From assembly GCA_903904005.1 (NCBI GenBank), contig CAIVAR010000155.1, positions 1 to 64,000 on the forward strand: a stretch of DNA of 64,000 bases, read 5' to 3'. The notes under the pieces are model-generated. The model saw only the letters and a list, made by a program, of their open reading frames with translations. It was not told where the DNA came from and did not search any database. Below are positions 19,649 through 28,710 of this stretch, in pieces. Positions within the stretch are counted from its first letter, which is position 1, and each line of letters starts with the position of its first letter. The translations under genes and the position numbers were made by a program. This stretch comes from an uncultured Anaeromyxobacter sp. (lineage in GTDB: Bacteria > Myxococcota > Myxococcia > Myxococcales > Anaeromyxobacteraceae).

Positions 19649-21030
19649 GACTTTCCGTGAATACGATCCCCGGCGCCGGCCCCGCGGCCGCCACCCCGGA
19701 GGCGGGGACCGCGCTCGCGGGGCTCGTGGCGTCGCTGCTGCCCGCCGGCTCCCTGCGCCGGCGGGTGGCCTCGGGCGCCGCCTGGTCGGTGCTCGGGTCG
19801 GGGGTCTCCCAGGGGATGGCGCTCGTCGCCGCCGCCCTGGCCGCGCGTGCGCTCGGCGCGGGGGACTACGGCTCGCTCGTCGTGGCGGTCGGAACCTGCA
19901 CCCTCCTCGCCGAGGTCGCGGGGGCCGGTCTCGCGGTGGCGGCGACGCGCCACGTGGCCGAGGCCCGCGCCTCCGATCCGGATCGGGCCGGACGCCTGGC
20001 CGGCGGGGCCGTGACGCTCGCCGCCGCGGCGGGACTCCTGCTCGCCGCCCTCCAGTTCGTCCTCGCCCCCTGGGTGGCGGGGAGCCTGCTCGCCGCCCCC
20101 GCGCTCGCCCCGCTGCTGCGGGCCGGCGCCCCGCTCACCTTCGCCGCCTCGGTCTGCGCCGCGCAGGCGGGGGCGCTCTCCGGGCTGGAGGCGTTCCGCG
20201 GACTTGCCGGCGCGGCCGCGATCCGCGGGGCGATCACGCTCGTCGCCGTGGTCCCGGGCGCCCTCCTGGCCGGACCCCGGGGCGCGCTGGCCGGCACGGT
20301 CGCGGCGGCGGTCGCCTGCGCCGTGGCCCAGCACCGCGCCCTCCGGAGCGAGGCCGCCCGCCGGTCCGTCGCCCTCGCCTTCGCGCCGCGCTCGGCCGAC
20401 CTCCGGGAACTCGCCCACGTGGGGGTGCCCGCGGTGGCGGCGAGCCTCGCCCTCACCTTCGCCACCTGGGCGTCGACCGCACTGCTCGCCCGGACGAGCC
20501 TCGCCGAGGCCGGCGTGCTCGGGGTGGCCCGCCAGTGGCAGGCGGTGGTGCTCTTCCTGGCGAGCGCGGTCTCCGGGCTCGGGCTGCCGCTGGTGGCGAG
20601 CGCGCTTCCCACCCGGAACCTCCGCTCCCTCCGGCGGGCCCTCGGCGCCAGCTTCGCCGCCTCCACCGGCCTCGCGTTGCTGGTCGCGATCCCGGTCGCG
20701 GCGCTCGCCCCCTGGCTGCTCGCCGCCAGCGGGCCGGCCTTCGCCGGACGCGGATCGGTGCTCGTCCTCTGCTGCGGCGCCGCGGTGCTCCTCGCCGCCA
20801 ACATGTCCGTCGGGCAGGCCATCTGGGCGCTCGGCGCCCACCGGGCGGGCGTTGCCCTCGCGGTCCTCCGCGGCGGGCTGCTCGTGCTCCTCACCGCCGT
20901 CCTCGCGCCGCGCGGGGCTGGCGGCGTGGCGCTCGCCTGGTTCCTCACCGCGGCCCTCCTGACGGCCGTCCAGGCCCCGTTCATCGCCTGGGTGCTCTCG
21001 CGCAAGCGCGCCGAGTGGGGTTGCCCGTGA
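19645..21030 (+). CDS. Wzx-like polysaccharide flippase
   Basis: Very hydrophobic 461-aa protein with about 12-14 membrane helices. It is of the polysaccharide biosynthesis/MATE-like type: opening RRVASGAAWSVLGSGVSQGMALVAAALAARALGAGDYGSLVV, then repeated helix pairs. It would flip lipid-linked repeat units across the inner membrane. GTG 19645 gives a 4-base GTGA overlap with the kinase gene; GTG 19657 is an alternative. Function is inferred from the N-terminal signature, topology and locus. Confidence 0.8.
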   Translation: MRLSVNTIPGAGPAAATPEAGTALAGLVASLLPAGSLRRRVASGAAWSVLGSGVSQGMALVAAALAARALGAGDYGSLVVAVGTCTLLAEVAGAGLAVAATRHVAEARASDPDRAGRLAGGAVTLAAAAGLLLAALQFVLAPWVAGSLLAAPALAPLLRAGAPLTFAASVCAAQAGALSGLEAFRGLAGAAAIRGAITLVAVVPGALLAGPRGALAGTVAAAVACAVAQHRALRSEAARRSVALAFAPRSADLRELAHVGVPAVAASLALTFATWASTALLARTSLAEAGVLGVARQWQAVVLFLASAVSGLGLPLVASALPTRNLRSLRRALGASFAASTGLALLVAIPVAALAPWLLAASGPAFAGRGSVLVLCCGAAVLLAANMSVGQAIWALGAHRAGVALAVLRGGLLVLLTAVLAPRGAGGVALAWFLTAALLTAVQAPFIAWVLSRKRAEWGCP

Positions 21031-22331
21031 TCGGTACCCTCCCCGCCGGCGCCGCCATCGCCCCCGGCCTCTCCCGGGGTCGCCCCCTCGTGCCTGCCCT
21101 CGTCTCGGGGCTCGTCGCCGTCGGGCTCGCCGCCTCCCTCCTCGCCACCGTCTCGCTCCAGGGTTCGCGGGTCGCGCAGGCGACGACGGGGGTCTGGGAG
21201 GACGTGGCCGAGGCCCCTCGGCCGGCCCTCTACTACGCCGCACACGCGCTGCGCCTCGCGGCGCTGACCGCAGCGGGCGCCCTCGCCTTCGCGGTCCGGG
21301 GGCGGCGGATGTCGCCGACGCTCGTGGCCTGGTTCGGCGTTTTCCTCGCCGCCGGGATGCTCTGCGCGGTTCGCGGCATGGACACGGCCGACTTCCTCTC
21401 CTCGCGAATCTTCGGGACCACCGGCCCCTGGCTGGCGCTCGTCTCGCTGCTCCTCTTCACCTCGGCCCGCGCCGACGCCCTTCCCCCCGTCGGACGGGCC
21501 CTCGACCTGCTCGCCTGGGCCCTCACCGGGCTCGTGGCCTGGGAGACCGTGCACCTTCGCTCCTTCCTCCGCCAGGAGACGGTGGCCGCCCTCTCCGGAT
21601 ACCTGAACGCGCTCTACTTCCCGGCGGCGTGGCTCGTCTTGCGTCCCCACCGCGGAACCTCGGCCGCGCGCCACCTGCGCTGGGTGCCGGCGCTCGCCTA
21701 CGCGGCCGGCTCGATCCTCGTCCAGACCCGGCTGAATCTGGTGATGCTGGCGCTCCTCGTCCTCGCCGATGCCTGGATCTCGGCGCGCCGCGCCGGGCGC
21801 CCGGTGGCCCGCGTCCTCGAGGCCGCCGCCGCCGCGGCAGTGGTCGCCGGCCTCGCCTCCTGGCTGGCGAGCGGGACCGGGATGGCGCGGGTCTTCGAGC
21901 TGTCGTTCCTGGGTCTCGCAGAGCGGATCGGCGAGGACTCCCGCACCGGGCAGATCGCCGCCTTCCTCGCCGATGTCCCGCTCTCCGACCTCGTGCTCGG
22001 GCGTGGCGCGCGGGCCACCTGGAACTGGCCGGGCATGAGCCCTCGCTGGGCCGGCGGTACCGACGTCGGTTACCTCTCCCTGCTCTTCTTCGGCGGCGTG
22101 CCGCTGCTCGTCGGCTGGTGCGCGGTCCACCTGGGCCCGCCGCTGCGCGTGTTCCGCTCCCCCGAGACCGGGGCCCGCCTCGCCTTCGCGACCGTCGCCC
22201 TCCTCTGGGGGGCCCGGATGCTCTCCTCCTCGTTCCCGAGCGCCGCGCTCGACTACGAGGTCGTCCTCCTCTGCGTCGGGGCCTGCGCCGCCCCCGCAGG
22301 TCGGGCCCCCGGCGCGCCCGCGAGCCGATGA
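21027..22331 (+). CDS. Putative polysaccharide polymerase / O-antigen ligase-like membrane protein
   Basis: 434-aa polytopic membrane protein with about ten hydrophobic segments and a larger soluble loop at about residues 285-345 (RIGEDSRTGQIAAFLADVPLSD). That arrangement, with a periplasmic loop late in the protein, resembles Wzy/WaaL. Sequence conservation in this group is low and I do not see a diagnostic motif. The assignment rests on topology and position between the flippase and a glycosyltransferase. It overlaps both neighbours by 4 bases. Confidence 0.6.
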   Translation: MIGTLPAGAAIAPGLSRGRPLVPALVSGLVAVGLAASLLATVSLQGSRVAQATTGVWEDVAEAPRPALYYAAHALRLAALTAAGALAFAVRGRRMSPTLVAWFGVFLAAGMLCAVRGMDTADFLSSRIFGTTGPWLALVSLLLFTSARADALPPVGRALDLLAWALTGLVAWETVHLRSFLRQETVAALSGYLNALYFPAAWLVLRPHRGTSAARHLRWVPALAYAAGSILVQTRLNLVMLALLVLADAWISARRAGRPVARVLEAAAAAAVVAGLASWLASGTGMARVFELSFLGLAERIGEDSRTGQIAAFLADVPLSDLVLGRGARATWNWPGMSPRWAGGTDVGYLSLLFFGGVPLLVGWCAVHLGPPLRVFRSPETGARLAFATVALLWGARMLSSSFPSAALDYEVVLLCVGACAAPAGRAPGAPASR

Positions 22332-23611
22332 TGCGCGTCCTCTGGTTCACCAACATCCCCCTGCCCGCGGTCGACCGGAGGACCGGGCGCCCCACGGCCG
22401 GTTCCGGCCACTGGATGGCCCAGCTGCTGCTCGCCCTGCGCGAGGTCCCGGGGATCGAGCTCGGCGTCGCCACCTCCTACCCGTCGCTGCCCGACATGCA
22501 GTTCGACGAGGACGGCGTGGAGTACTTCGTGGTCGGACAGGGGCGCTTCGCCTCCCACTTCGGGGCCTCCCGCTCCGACCTGCTCGCCTGCCGGAACGTC
22601 GTCCACCGGTTCGACCCGGACCTCGTCCACGTGCACGGCAGCGAGCGCTTCTTCGGGCTCCTGCGGGCCCGCGGTCTCGTCGACCGCCCCACCGTGGTCT
22701 CCATCCAGGGGCTCCTCGCCGCGAACGCGCGGGACTTCTACGGCGCGCTTCCGGCGGCCGACCGGCTGGCGGCCCAGCGGGTCTCGGAGCTCCTCACCGG
22801 TCGCGGCCTCTTCTGGGAGCGGCAGGCCTTCCGGCGCGGCGCCCGGCGCGAGGCAGAGGTGCTGCGCGGCGTCGACGCGGTGCTGGGGCGCACGGACTGG
22901 GACCGGGAGCAGGCGGCGGCCATCGCGCCCGCCACCCCGTGGCACCGGGTGGGCGAGCTCCTCCGGCCCGAGTTCGCGGCGGCGCAGTGGAGCCTGTCGC
23001 GCTGCCGCCGCGGTCGGGTGGTGGTCACGAACGCCGGCCAGCCCCGGCGCGGCCTGGAGACCCTGCTCGAGGCCGCCTCGGCCATCGCGCGCCACCACCC
23101 GGGGCTCGAGATCGACGTCGCGGGCGGGATCTCGGAGCGCTCCGGCTACGGTCGCCTCCTCCGGGAGCGCATCGACCGGATGACCTTCTCCGGGCGGGTG
23201 CGCCTGCTCGGCTTCCTCGACGCGCCGTCGCTCGCCCGGCTCCTCGCCGGCGCGCACGCCTACGTCATGCCCTCGTTCGCCGAGAACAGCTCCAACAGCC
23301 TGTGCGAGGCCCAGACCGTCGGCGTGCCCTGCGTGGCCGCCGCCGCCGGCGGGACCCCCAGCCTCGTCGAAGACGGGCGCACCGGGCTCCTCTACCCGGC
23401 CGGGGACGCGGCAGCGCTGGCCGACCGGGTCGGTAGCATCCTCGGCAACGACCTCCTCGCGACCCGCCTCGGAGGCGCCGGGCGGGGCGAGGCGCTCGTC
23501 CGGCACGGCCGCCGGCGGGTGGTCGGGGAGCTCCTCGGCGCGTACCGGTCGATTCTGGGTCTCACGGCGGACGGCGACGGTGTCAGGGAAGGCATGGAGA
23601 TGCCGGCATGA
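22328..23611 (+). CDS. GT4-family glycosyltransferase
   Basis: 427-aa GT-B glycosyltransferase of the polysaccharide locus. The N-terminal acceptor domain contains the FDPDLVHVHGSERFFGL segment. The C-terminal nucleotide-sugar domain has FLDAPSLARLLAGAHAYVMPSFAENSSNSLCEAQTVGVPCVAAAAGGTPSLVEDG, the GT4 donor-site region with the E-x7-E pattern. The ATG overlaps the upstream stop (ATGA). Sugar specificity cannot be read. Confidence 0.85.
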   Translation: MMRVLWFTNIPLPAVDRRTGRPTAGSGHWMAQLLLALREVPGIELGVATSYPSLPDMQFDEDGVEYFVVGQGRFASHFGASRSDLLACRNVVHRFDPDLVHVHGSERFFGLLRARGLVDRPTVVSIQGLLAANARDFYGALPAADRLAAQRVSELLTGRGLFWERQAFRRGARREAEVLRGVDAVLGRTDWDREQAAAIAPATPWHRVGELLRPEFAAAQWSLSRCRRGRVVVTNAGQPRRGLETLLEAASAIARHHPGLEIDVAGGISERSGYGRLLRERIDRMTFSGRVRLLGFLDAPSLARLLAGAHAYVMPSFAENSSNSLCEAQTVGVPCVAAAAGGTPSLVEDGRTGLLYPAGDAAALADRVGSILGNDLLATRLGGAGRGEALVRHGRRRVVGELLGAYRSILGLTADGDGVREGMEMPA

Positions 23612-24243
23612 GACCCGTCACCCGGGACAGCCTCCCGCACCTCGTCGCCGTGGCCCGGGACGGGCTCCGGCAGCGCCGGGACACCCTCGCGGCCCGGCTG
23701 CTCGCCCGCTGGTGGGGGATCGAGCTCGAGGACGGGGTCCGGTTCCTCGGGCTGCCGCTGTTGCGCCGCCTTCCCGGGACGCGGATCCGGATCGGCGCCG
23801 GAAGCGAGTTCCGCTCGGCCCGCTGGTCGAACCAGGTCGGGCTCGACCGTCCCTGCATGCTCTCCACGCTCGCCCCGGGCGCCGAGATCTCGATCGGGCG
23901 AGGCGTCGGCATGTCCGGGACCGTCCTCGGCGCCGCGCTTCGCATCTCCATCGGCGACGGGGTGCTGTGCGGCGCGAACTGCACCATCACCGACACCGAC
24001 TGGCACGCCATCGACGCAGCAGACCGCGCCGCCGAGGTCCCGGCCCGCGCGGCCGCCGTGGTGATCGAGCCGGGGGTCTGGCTCTCGATGAACGTGACGG
24101 TCCTGAAGGGCGTCACCATCGGCGCCGGGACGGTGGTCGCCGCCGGCAGCGTGGTGTCGCGTTCGCTCCCTGGCGGGGTGATCGCCGCCGGGTCGCCAGC
24201 CGCACCGGTCCGCGACATCCGCCCGCTGCGCCGCCTGGCCTGA
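23608..24243 (+). CDS. Left-handed beta-helix (hexapeptide) acyltransferase
   Basis: 211-aa protein. From about residue 70 it shows hexapeptide repeats (EISIGRGVGMSGTVLGAALRISIGDGVLCGANCTITD). The usual xenobiotic/serine acetyltransferase-like tail follows: VVIEPGVWLSMNVTVLKGVTIGAGTVVAAGSVV. The DTDWHAID segment holds the probable catalytic His. It probably O- or N-acetylates a sugar of the repeat unit. It is translationally coupled to the GT4 gene before it (ATGA). Confidence 0.82.
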   Translation: MRPVTRDSLPHLVAVARDGLRQRRDTLAARLLARWWGIELEDGVRFLGLPLLRRLPGTRIRIGAGSEFRSARWSNQVGLDRPCMLSTLAPGAEISIGRGVGMSGTVLGAALRISIGDGVLCGANCTITDTDWHAIDAADRAAEVPARAAAVVIEPGVWLSMNVTVLKGVTIGAGTVVAAGSVVSRSLPGGVIAAGSPAAPVRDIRPLRRLA

Positions 24244-24252
24244 GGAACGACC

Positions 24253-25410
24253 GTGACCCCTGCCGCCCCACTTCGCGTCGTGATGGCCTCGACCCGGCTG
24301 CCGCCGCCGGGCACGAACGCCACCGGGACGCCGGCCCACATCCGCAAGGTCGCGGCCGCGGTGCGTGCGCTGGGGGTCGAGGCATCGATGCTGGAGGTCG
24401 ATCCCGGCGGCGCGCCCCAGCCGCTCGGCGTGCTCGGCGCCGCGGCCCGCGCCCTCTCCGCCCTGCGGTCGGCTCGGGCCGACGTGGTCCACGTCCACGG
24501 CCACCTGGCGGCGCTCGCCGTGCTGCCGGCGGCCCGCATCCTCGGGGTGCCGGTCGTCGTCGAGCTTCACGGAACGTACGTGCCATCCCGGCCCGGCCAG
24601 CCCGGTGCACGCCCGCTCCTCTCTCGCCTCGGCGCGGCCGCCGAGTTCCCGGTCCTCCGCCATGCCGACCACGTCATCGCCCAGGCCCGCGCCCAGCGGG
24701 ACCGCGTCGTCGACGGAGGCGTCGACCCGGAGAAGGTGACCGTCCTCTACCCCGGGCTGCGCACCTCCGAGTTCTCCGACCCGGCCACCGTGCCGGCCGT
24801 GATCCCCGGCATCCCGCCGGGAAGGCCCGTCGCCATGTACGTCGGGTCGACCCACGCCTACCAGGGGCTCGACCTGCTCGCGGCCGCGCAGCGCCGGCTG
24901 GGGCACACGTTCACCTTCGTCCTCGTCCTCTCGCGCGATGCCGGGGAGCCGGAGGACGCCATCGTCCGCTTCGGCTTCGACCCGGCGTGCACCGTGGTCC
25001 TCCACCCGGGCGACCCGGGTCAGCTGCCCTCGCTGCTCGCCGCGGCCTCCGTGCTCGTGCACGCCCGGCCCGACTGCCCGGACAACCTGAACGTGCAGAG
25101 CAAGCTCGGCCTCTACCTCGCCTCGGGGCGACCCATCGCCGCCACCGACGTGGGGGACTACGGACCGCTCCTCGCGCCCAGCCGCGGCTGCCGGCTCGCC
25201 CGGCCCGACCCGGTCCGCCTGGCCTCCGCGATCGCCGCCGCCGGCGGGGACCCTTCGGTCGCCGAGGCGGCCCGGCGGGAGAACCCCGTCATCGCCCGGC
25301 GCCACTTCGAGTCATCGGAGAACGCCGCCCACCTCCTCCGCATCTACGGCCGGCTCCACCGGAGCCGCCGCGGAGCCGAGCCCTCCATCCATCCCCGGAG
25401 CGCACCATGA
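24253..25410 (+). CDS. GT4-family glycosyltransferase
   Basis: 385-aa GT-B transferase from GTG 24253, nine bases after the acyltransferase stop. It has an N-terminal ADVVHVHGHLAALAVLPA segment, a linker KVTVLYPGLRTSEF, and a C-terminal domain with AMYVGSTHAYQGLDLLAAA and NLNVQSKLGLYLASGRPIAATDVGDYG. The second Glu of the classical E-x7-E is replaced by the N-V-Q-S-K-L pattern seen in many GT4 enzymes. Donor and acceptor are unknown. Confidence 0.82.
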   Translation: MTPAAPLRVVMASTRLPPPGTNATGTPAHIRKVAAAVRALGVEASMLEVDPGGAPQPLGVLGAAARALSALRSARADVVHVHGHLAALAVLPAARILGVPVVVELHGTYVPSRPGQPGARPLLSRLGAAAEFPVLRHADHVIAQARAQRDRVVDGGVDPEKVTVLYPGLRTSEFSDPATVPAVIPGIPPGRPVAMYVGSTHAYQGLDLLAAAQRRLGHTFTFVLVLSRDAGEPEDAIVRFGFDPACTVVLHPGDPGQLPSLLAAASVLVHARPDCPDNLNVQSKLGLYLASGRPIAATDVGDYGPLLAPSRGCRLARPDPVRLASAIAAAGGDPSVAEAARRENPVIARRHFESSENAAHLLRIYGRLHRSRRGAEPSIHPRSAP

Positions 25411-26228
25411 GCCCCGCCGCCATCCTCCTCGGAGTCCCGGTCTGGGGCCTTTCCCGGGACGCCTTCGTGGACCTCGCCGTGGCCCGGATCGCCGCTCGCG
25501 AGAAGACCCTCTTCACCACGGCGAACGCCCACTCCATCGTGGTGGCCCAGCACGTCCCGGCCTTCCGGGCCCACTTCCGCGAGGCCAACGCCGTGCTCCC
25601 CGACGGCACGCTGGCGGTCTGGGGCGCGCGCCGGCGGCGTGGCCCCGTGGCCGAGCGGGTGGCCGGCCCCGACTTCGCCGAGGCCTTCCTCGCGCGGGCC
25701 GAGCGGGAGGGTCTGTCGGTCTTCTTCCTGGGCGCCTCCGAGTCCACGCTGCGCCGCATCCGCGAGACCTGCGCCGCCCGCTGGCCCGGCCTCGTCGTGG
25801 CCGGGACCCTGTCCCCGCCCTTCGGCGAGTGGGACGAAGAGACCGATCGGGCCATCGTCGACGCGGTGAACGCCGCCCGCCCCGACGCCCTCTTCGTGGG
25901 GATGACCGCGCCCAAGCAGGAGCTCTGGCTCTCGCGGAACCACGGGTATCTTCAAGTACCGTTCGCCATGGGCGTGGGCGCGGCCTTCGACTTCCTCGCC
26001 GGAACCCGGGTTCGCGCGCCCGAATGGGCGGGACGGCACGGGCTGGAGTGGCTCTACCGGCTCGCCCAGGAGCCGCGCCGGATGTGGCGGCGGAACCTCG
26101 ACAGCGCGATCTTCCTCTGGAAGGTTCTCACCGAGCGGACGCTCCGGCCGGCGACGCGCCCGGTCCGACCGGCGCGACCCGCCGCCCGCCTTCAGACCGC
26201 GGTCCGCTGGCCGCGGGCTGCCGCGTAG
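25407..26228 (+). CDS. WecG/TagA/CpsF-family glycosyltransferase
   Basis: 273-aa GT26 enzyme. Motifs are FTTANAHSIVVAQ (about residue 38), the catalytic-Asp region AVLPDGTLAVWGARRR, FFLGASESTLRRI and VGMTAPKQELWL with GVGAAFDFLAGTRVRAPEWAGRHGLEWLYRL. Relatives add ManNAcA or ManNAc to GlcNAc-PP-undecaprenol, so it may catalyse the second sugar step after the WecA-type enzyme of this locus. It overlaps the previous gene by 4 bases (ATGA). Its last 37 bases overlap the convergent glycosyltransferase gene, encoding a basic, Pro-rich tail. Confidence 0.88.
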   Translation: MSPAAILLGVPVWGLSRDAFVDLAVARIAAREKTLFTTANAHSIVVAQHVPAFRAHFREANAVLPDGTLAVWGARRRRGPVAERVAGPDFAEAFLARAEREGLSVFFLGASESTLRRIRETCAARWPGLVVAGTLSPPFGEWDEETDRAIVDAVNAARPDALFVGMTAPKQELWLSRNHGYLQVPFAMGVGAAFDFLAGTRVRAPEWAGRHGLEWLYRLAQEPRRMWRRNLDSAIFLWKVLTERTLRPATRPVRPARPAARLQTAVRWPRAAA

Positions 26229-27433
26229 ATCGCGAGGAGCGCCTGGTAACTCCGGTCGGCGGTGTAGCGGACCTCGAAGGTGGCCCGAGCGGCCGCGCCC
26301 ATCGACGCGAGCCGCGCCGGATCTCCCCAGGCCGCCTCCAGCCGGCGGCGAAGGTCTGCCGCGTCGCCCGGCGAGAAGAGGATGCCGGTCGTCCCGTCTT
26401 CCACGATCCGCTCCAGCGCGCCGATCCGCGACGCCGCCACCGGGACCCCGGCCGCGAAGGCGTCCCGGATCACGAGGGGAAAGCCCTCGAAGCAGAGGGA
26501 GGGGACGGCGAGCAGGCTGGCTCCGGCCATCCACCGCTCCACCTCCTCGGGTGGCAGCTGTCCGAGGAACCGGACGCGGTCGAGGATCCCGTGCGCGCGG
26601 GCCCGCGCCTCGAGCGATGCGCGCTCCGGTCCGTCGCCGGCGATGTCGAGCCGCGGCGCGCCGGTCCATCCCGCCCAGGCGTCGAGCAGGACCCGGACGC
26701 CCTTCTCCGGCCCGAGCCGGCCGGCGAAGAGGACGCGCGGCTCCCGCTCCTTCCAGGGCACCACCGGGGGCGGCGCCTCGCGGAAGTTGGGCTTCACGTG
26801 GACACGGCCGGCGGGAAGTCCGGCCCGGACCACCATCTCGCGCTGGAAGTCGGTGAGCACGACGAAGGCGTCCACCTCGCGGGCGAGCGTCCCGTTGTGC
26901 CGGAGCAGCCCGATCATGGCGGCGAGCGGCAAGGTGGCCAGGCGGCTGTCGCGGTAGCAGCCGTGCAGGAGCCCGGGCAGCGGGCTCGCCCGGTCGATGC
27001 ACGCGGTGCAGGGCGATCCGTTCCGCATCAGGGTCGCGGCGGCGCAGAACGGGCGGTAGTTGTGGAGCGTCCAGACCGTCGCGACCGGCAGCCCGCGCGC
27101 CGCGTGGAACACGGCCGGCGAGAGGAGCGGGAAGGGGTTGTGGACGTGGAGCACGTCGGGGCGCTCCCGCTCGAGGAGGGCGCGGACCTGGCGGGCCGCG
27201 AAGGGGTTCCAGGGGGTGGCGAGCGCCCCCTCGGCGAGCCCGCGGATCCCCCGCGCGCGGATCCCGTCGCTGTGGCGCTCGAAGGAGAGCACCTCGTGGC
27301 CGCGCTCCCGGAGCAGCCGGCGCTCGGCCTCGAAGACCGCGTTCTCGCCGCTGGGCGCCGCGGAACCGTAGTGGTTGTGGGCGAGGGCGACGCGGAGCTT
27401 CCGCTCCTCCCCGGCCGGCGGCGCGCCGGTCAC
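26192..27433 (-). CDS. GT4-family glycosyltransferase (minus strand)
   Basis: 413-aa GT-B glycosyltransferase from GTG 27433. N-terminal features are ALAHNHYGSAAPSGENAVFEAE and RPDVLHVHNPFPLLSPAVF. A cysteine-containing insert (NYRPFCAAATLMRNGSPCTAC) is typical of a subset of GT4 enzymes. The C-terminal donor domain has VLFAGRLGPEKGVRVLLDAW and SLLAVPSLCFEGFPLVIRDAFAAGVPVAASRIGALERIV. It overlaps the upstream minus-strand transferase gene by 4 bases (GTGA). Confidence 0.86.
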   Translation of the reverse strand: MTGAPPAGEERKLRVALAHNHYGSAAPSGENAVFEAERRLLRERGHEVLSFERHSDGIRARGIRGLAEGALATPWNPFAARQVRALLERERPDVLHVHNPFPLLSPAVFHAARGLPVATVWTLHNYRPFCAAATLMRNGSPCTACIDRASPLPGLLHGCYRDSRLATLPLAAMIGLLRHNGTLAREVDAFVVLTDFQREMVVRAGLPAGRVHVKPNFREAPPPVVPWKEREPRVLFAGRLGPEKGVRVLLDAWAGWTGAPRLDIAGDGPERASLEARARAHGILDRVRFLGQLPPEEVERWMAGASLLAVPSLCFEGFPLVIRDAFAAGVPVAASRIGALERIVEDGTTGILFSPGDAADLRRRLEAAWGDPARLASMGAAARATFEVRYTADRSYQALLAIYAAARGQRTAV

Positions 27434-28614
27434 GCGAGCCCCGGCCAGGCGGTGGCGAGACGTCCGGGAAGCTCGGCGAGTGCGTAGCGGCGGGCCACCT
27501 CGAGACTCTCCCTCGCCGCCGCGGCCGGGTCGAGGGAGAGCGCCCGGCCGAGGGCCCGGGCCAGCTCGGCGGGGTCCCGTCCGTCGACGACGAAGCCGTT
27601 CCTCCCGGGGCGCACCAGCGCACGGGCGCCGCTCACCGCGGTGGTCACGAGCGGCTTGCCGCATCCGAGCGCCTCGAGCATGGCCACCGACCAGCCCTCG
27701 CGGTGGGACCCGACGACCACGACGTCGGCGGCGTTCACGTTCAGTGCGACGGCGGACGGGGTGAGGAACCCGGTGACCGAGACCCGGTCCGCGACGCCGA
27801 GGTCGCGGGCCGCCGCCTCGACCTCCGGCCGGTCCTCCCCGTCGCCGACGAAGCGGAGGCGGGCGCCGGGACGATCGGCGCGGAGCCGTGCGAAGGCGGC
27901 CAGCACGAGGTCCCATCCCTTCACCCGGTTGAGCCGCCCCACCGAGACGACGAGGGGGCTTCCGGCCTCGCCGCCGATCCGCTCCCGGGCCTCGGCGCAC
28001 GGGATCGGGAAGAAGACCCGCTCGTCGTAGTGGCTCGGCAGGCTGTGGACGCGGGAGCGGGGGAGCTTGCCGCCGGTGCGGGCCACCAGCGCGTCGACCG
28101 CCTCGTCATCGGCGCTGGCGAGGACGGCGTCGGCGCGCCGCAGCGCCCGGAGGAGCAACCGGTCGTGGACCGCGGCGAGCGGCCGGGCCCAGGCGTAGCG
28201 CGCCGAGGCGAGCGGGTTCTCGGTGCCGGGGAAGCAGTAGCAGAGCCGCTCGAACCCCCAGCCAGCGACGGCGAGGAGGTCCTCGGGCGCCTGCGTGAAG
28301 GCGGCGCGGACGCCCAGCGAGAGGATGGCCTCGCGGTGGCGAAGGAGCCCCAGGTGGCGGGAGAGCCGGGCCGGCACCCTCGGCTTCCCCGCGCCGACCG
28401 CGCGCCGACCGGTGGCGAAGAAGCGGAAGCGCCGGCCGTCGATCTCCCGCTCCACCCACCGCCCCACCGGCGTGCCGTCCGTCGAGATCCCCACGAGCGC
28501 GAGCCTCGGCCCGAACGCCGCCATGAGCTGGCGCGCCACGGCGAGCTGGCCGCCCGCCGGGAACCGGTCGAAGTCGCACCCCTCGAGGAGGAGGCAGTCT
28601 GGTGGCGTGGACAT
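27430..28614 (-). CDS. GT4-family glycosyltransferase (minus strand)
   Basis: About 394 aa from ATG 28614; a start 13 codons upstream (28653) is possible but the added residues look unconserved. N-terminal [21 protein letters not shown] corresponds to the glycine-rich acceptor loop. The C-terminal part has [23 protein letters not shown] and a donor site [36 protein letters not shown]. It is first of a two-gene minus-strand unit lying inside the otherwise plus-strand locus. Confidence 0.86.
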   Translation of the reverse strand: MSTPPDCLLLEGCDFDRFPAGGQLAVARQLMAAFGPRLALVGISTDGTPVGRWVEREIDGRRFRFFATGRRAVGAGKPRVPARLSRHLGLLRHREAILSLGVRAAFTQAPEDLLAVAGWGFERLCYCFPGTENPLASARYAWARPLAAVHDRLLLRALRRADAVLASADDEAVDALVARTGGKLPRSRVHSLPSHYDERVFFPIPCAEARERIGGEAGSPLVVSVGRLNRVKGWDLVLAAFARLRADRPGARLRFVGDGEDRPEVEAAARDLGVADRVSVTGFLTPSAVALNVNAADVVVVGSHREGWSVAMLEALGCGKPLVTTAVSGARALVRPGRNGFVVDGRDPAELARALGRALSLDPAAAARESLEVARRYALAELPGRLATAWPGLA

Positions 28615-28710
28615 GGAGACCCGCAAGCAGGTCACACCCTCGCGCCCCGGCATGCGACATCACGCCCCATCCGGGCTGTCCCGGGGGAACCGGTGGAGTG
28701 TCATGGAGGC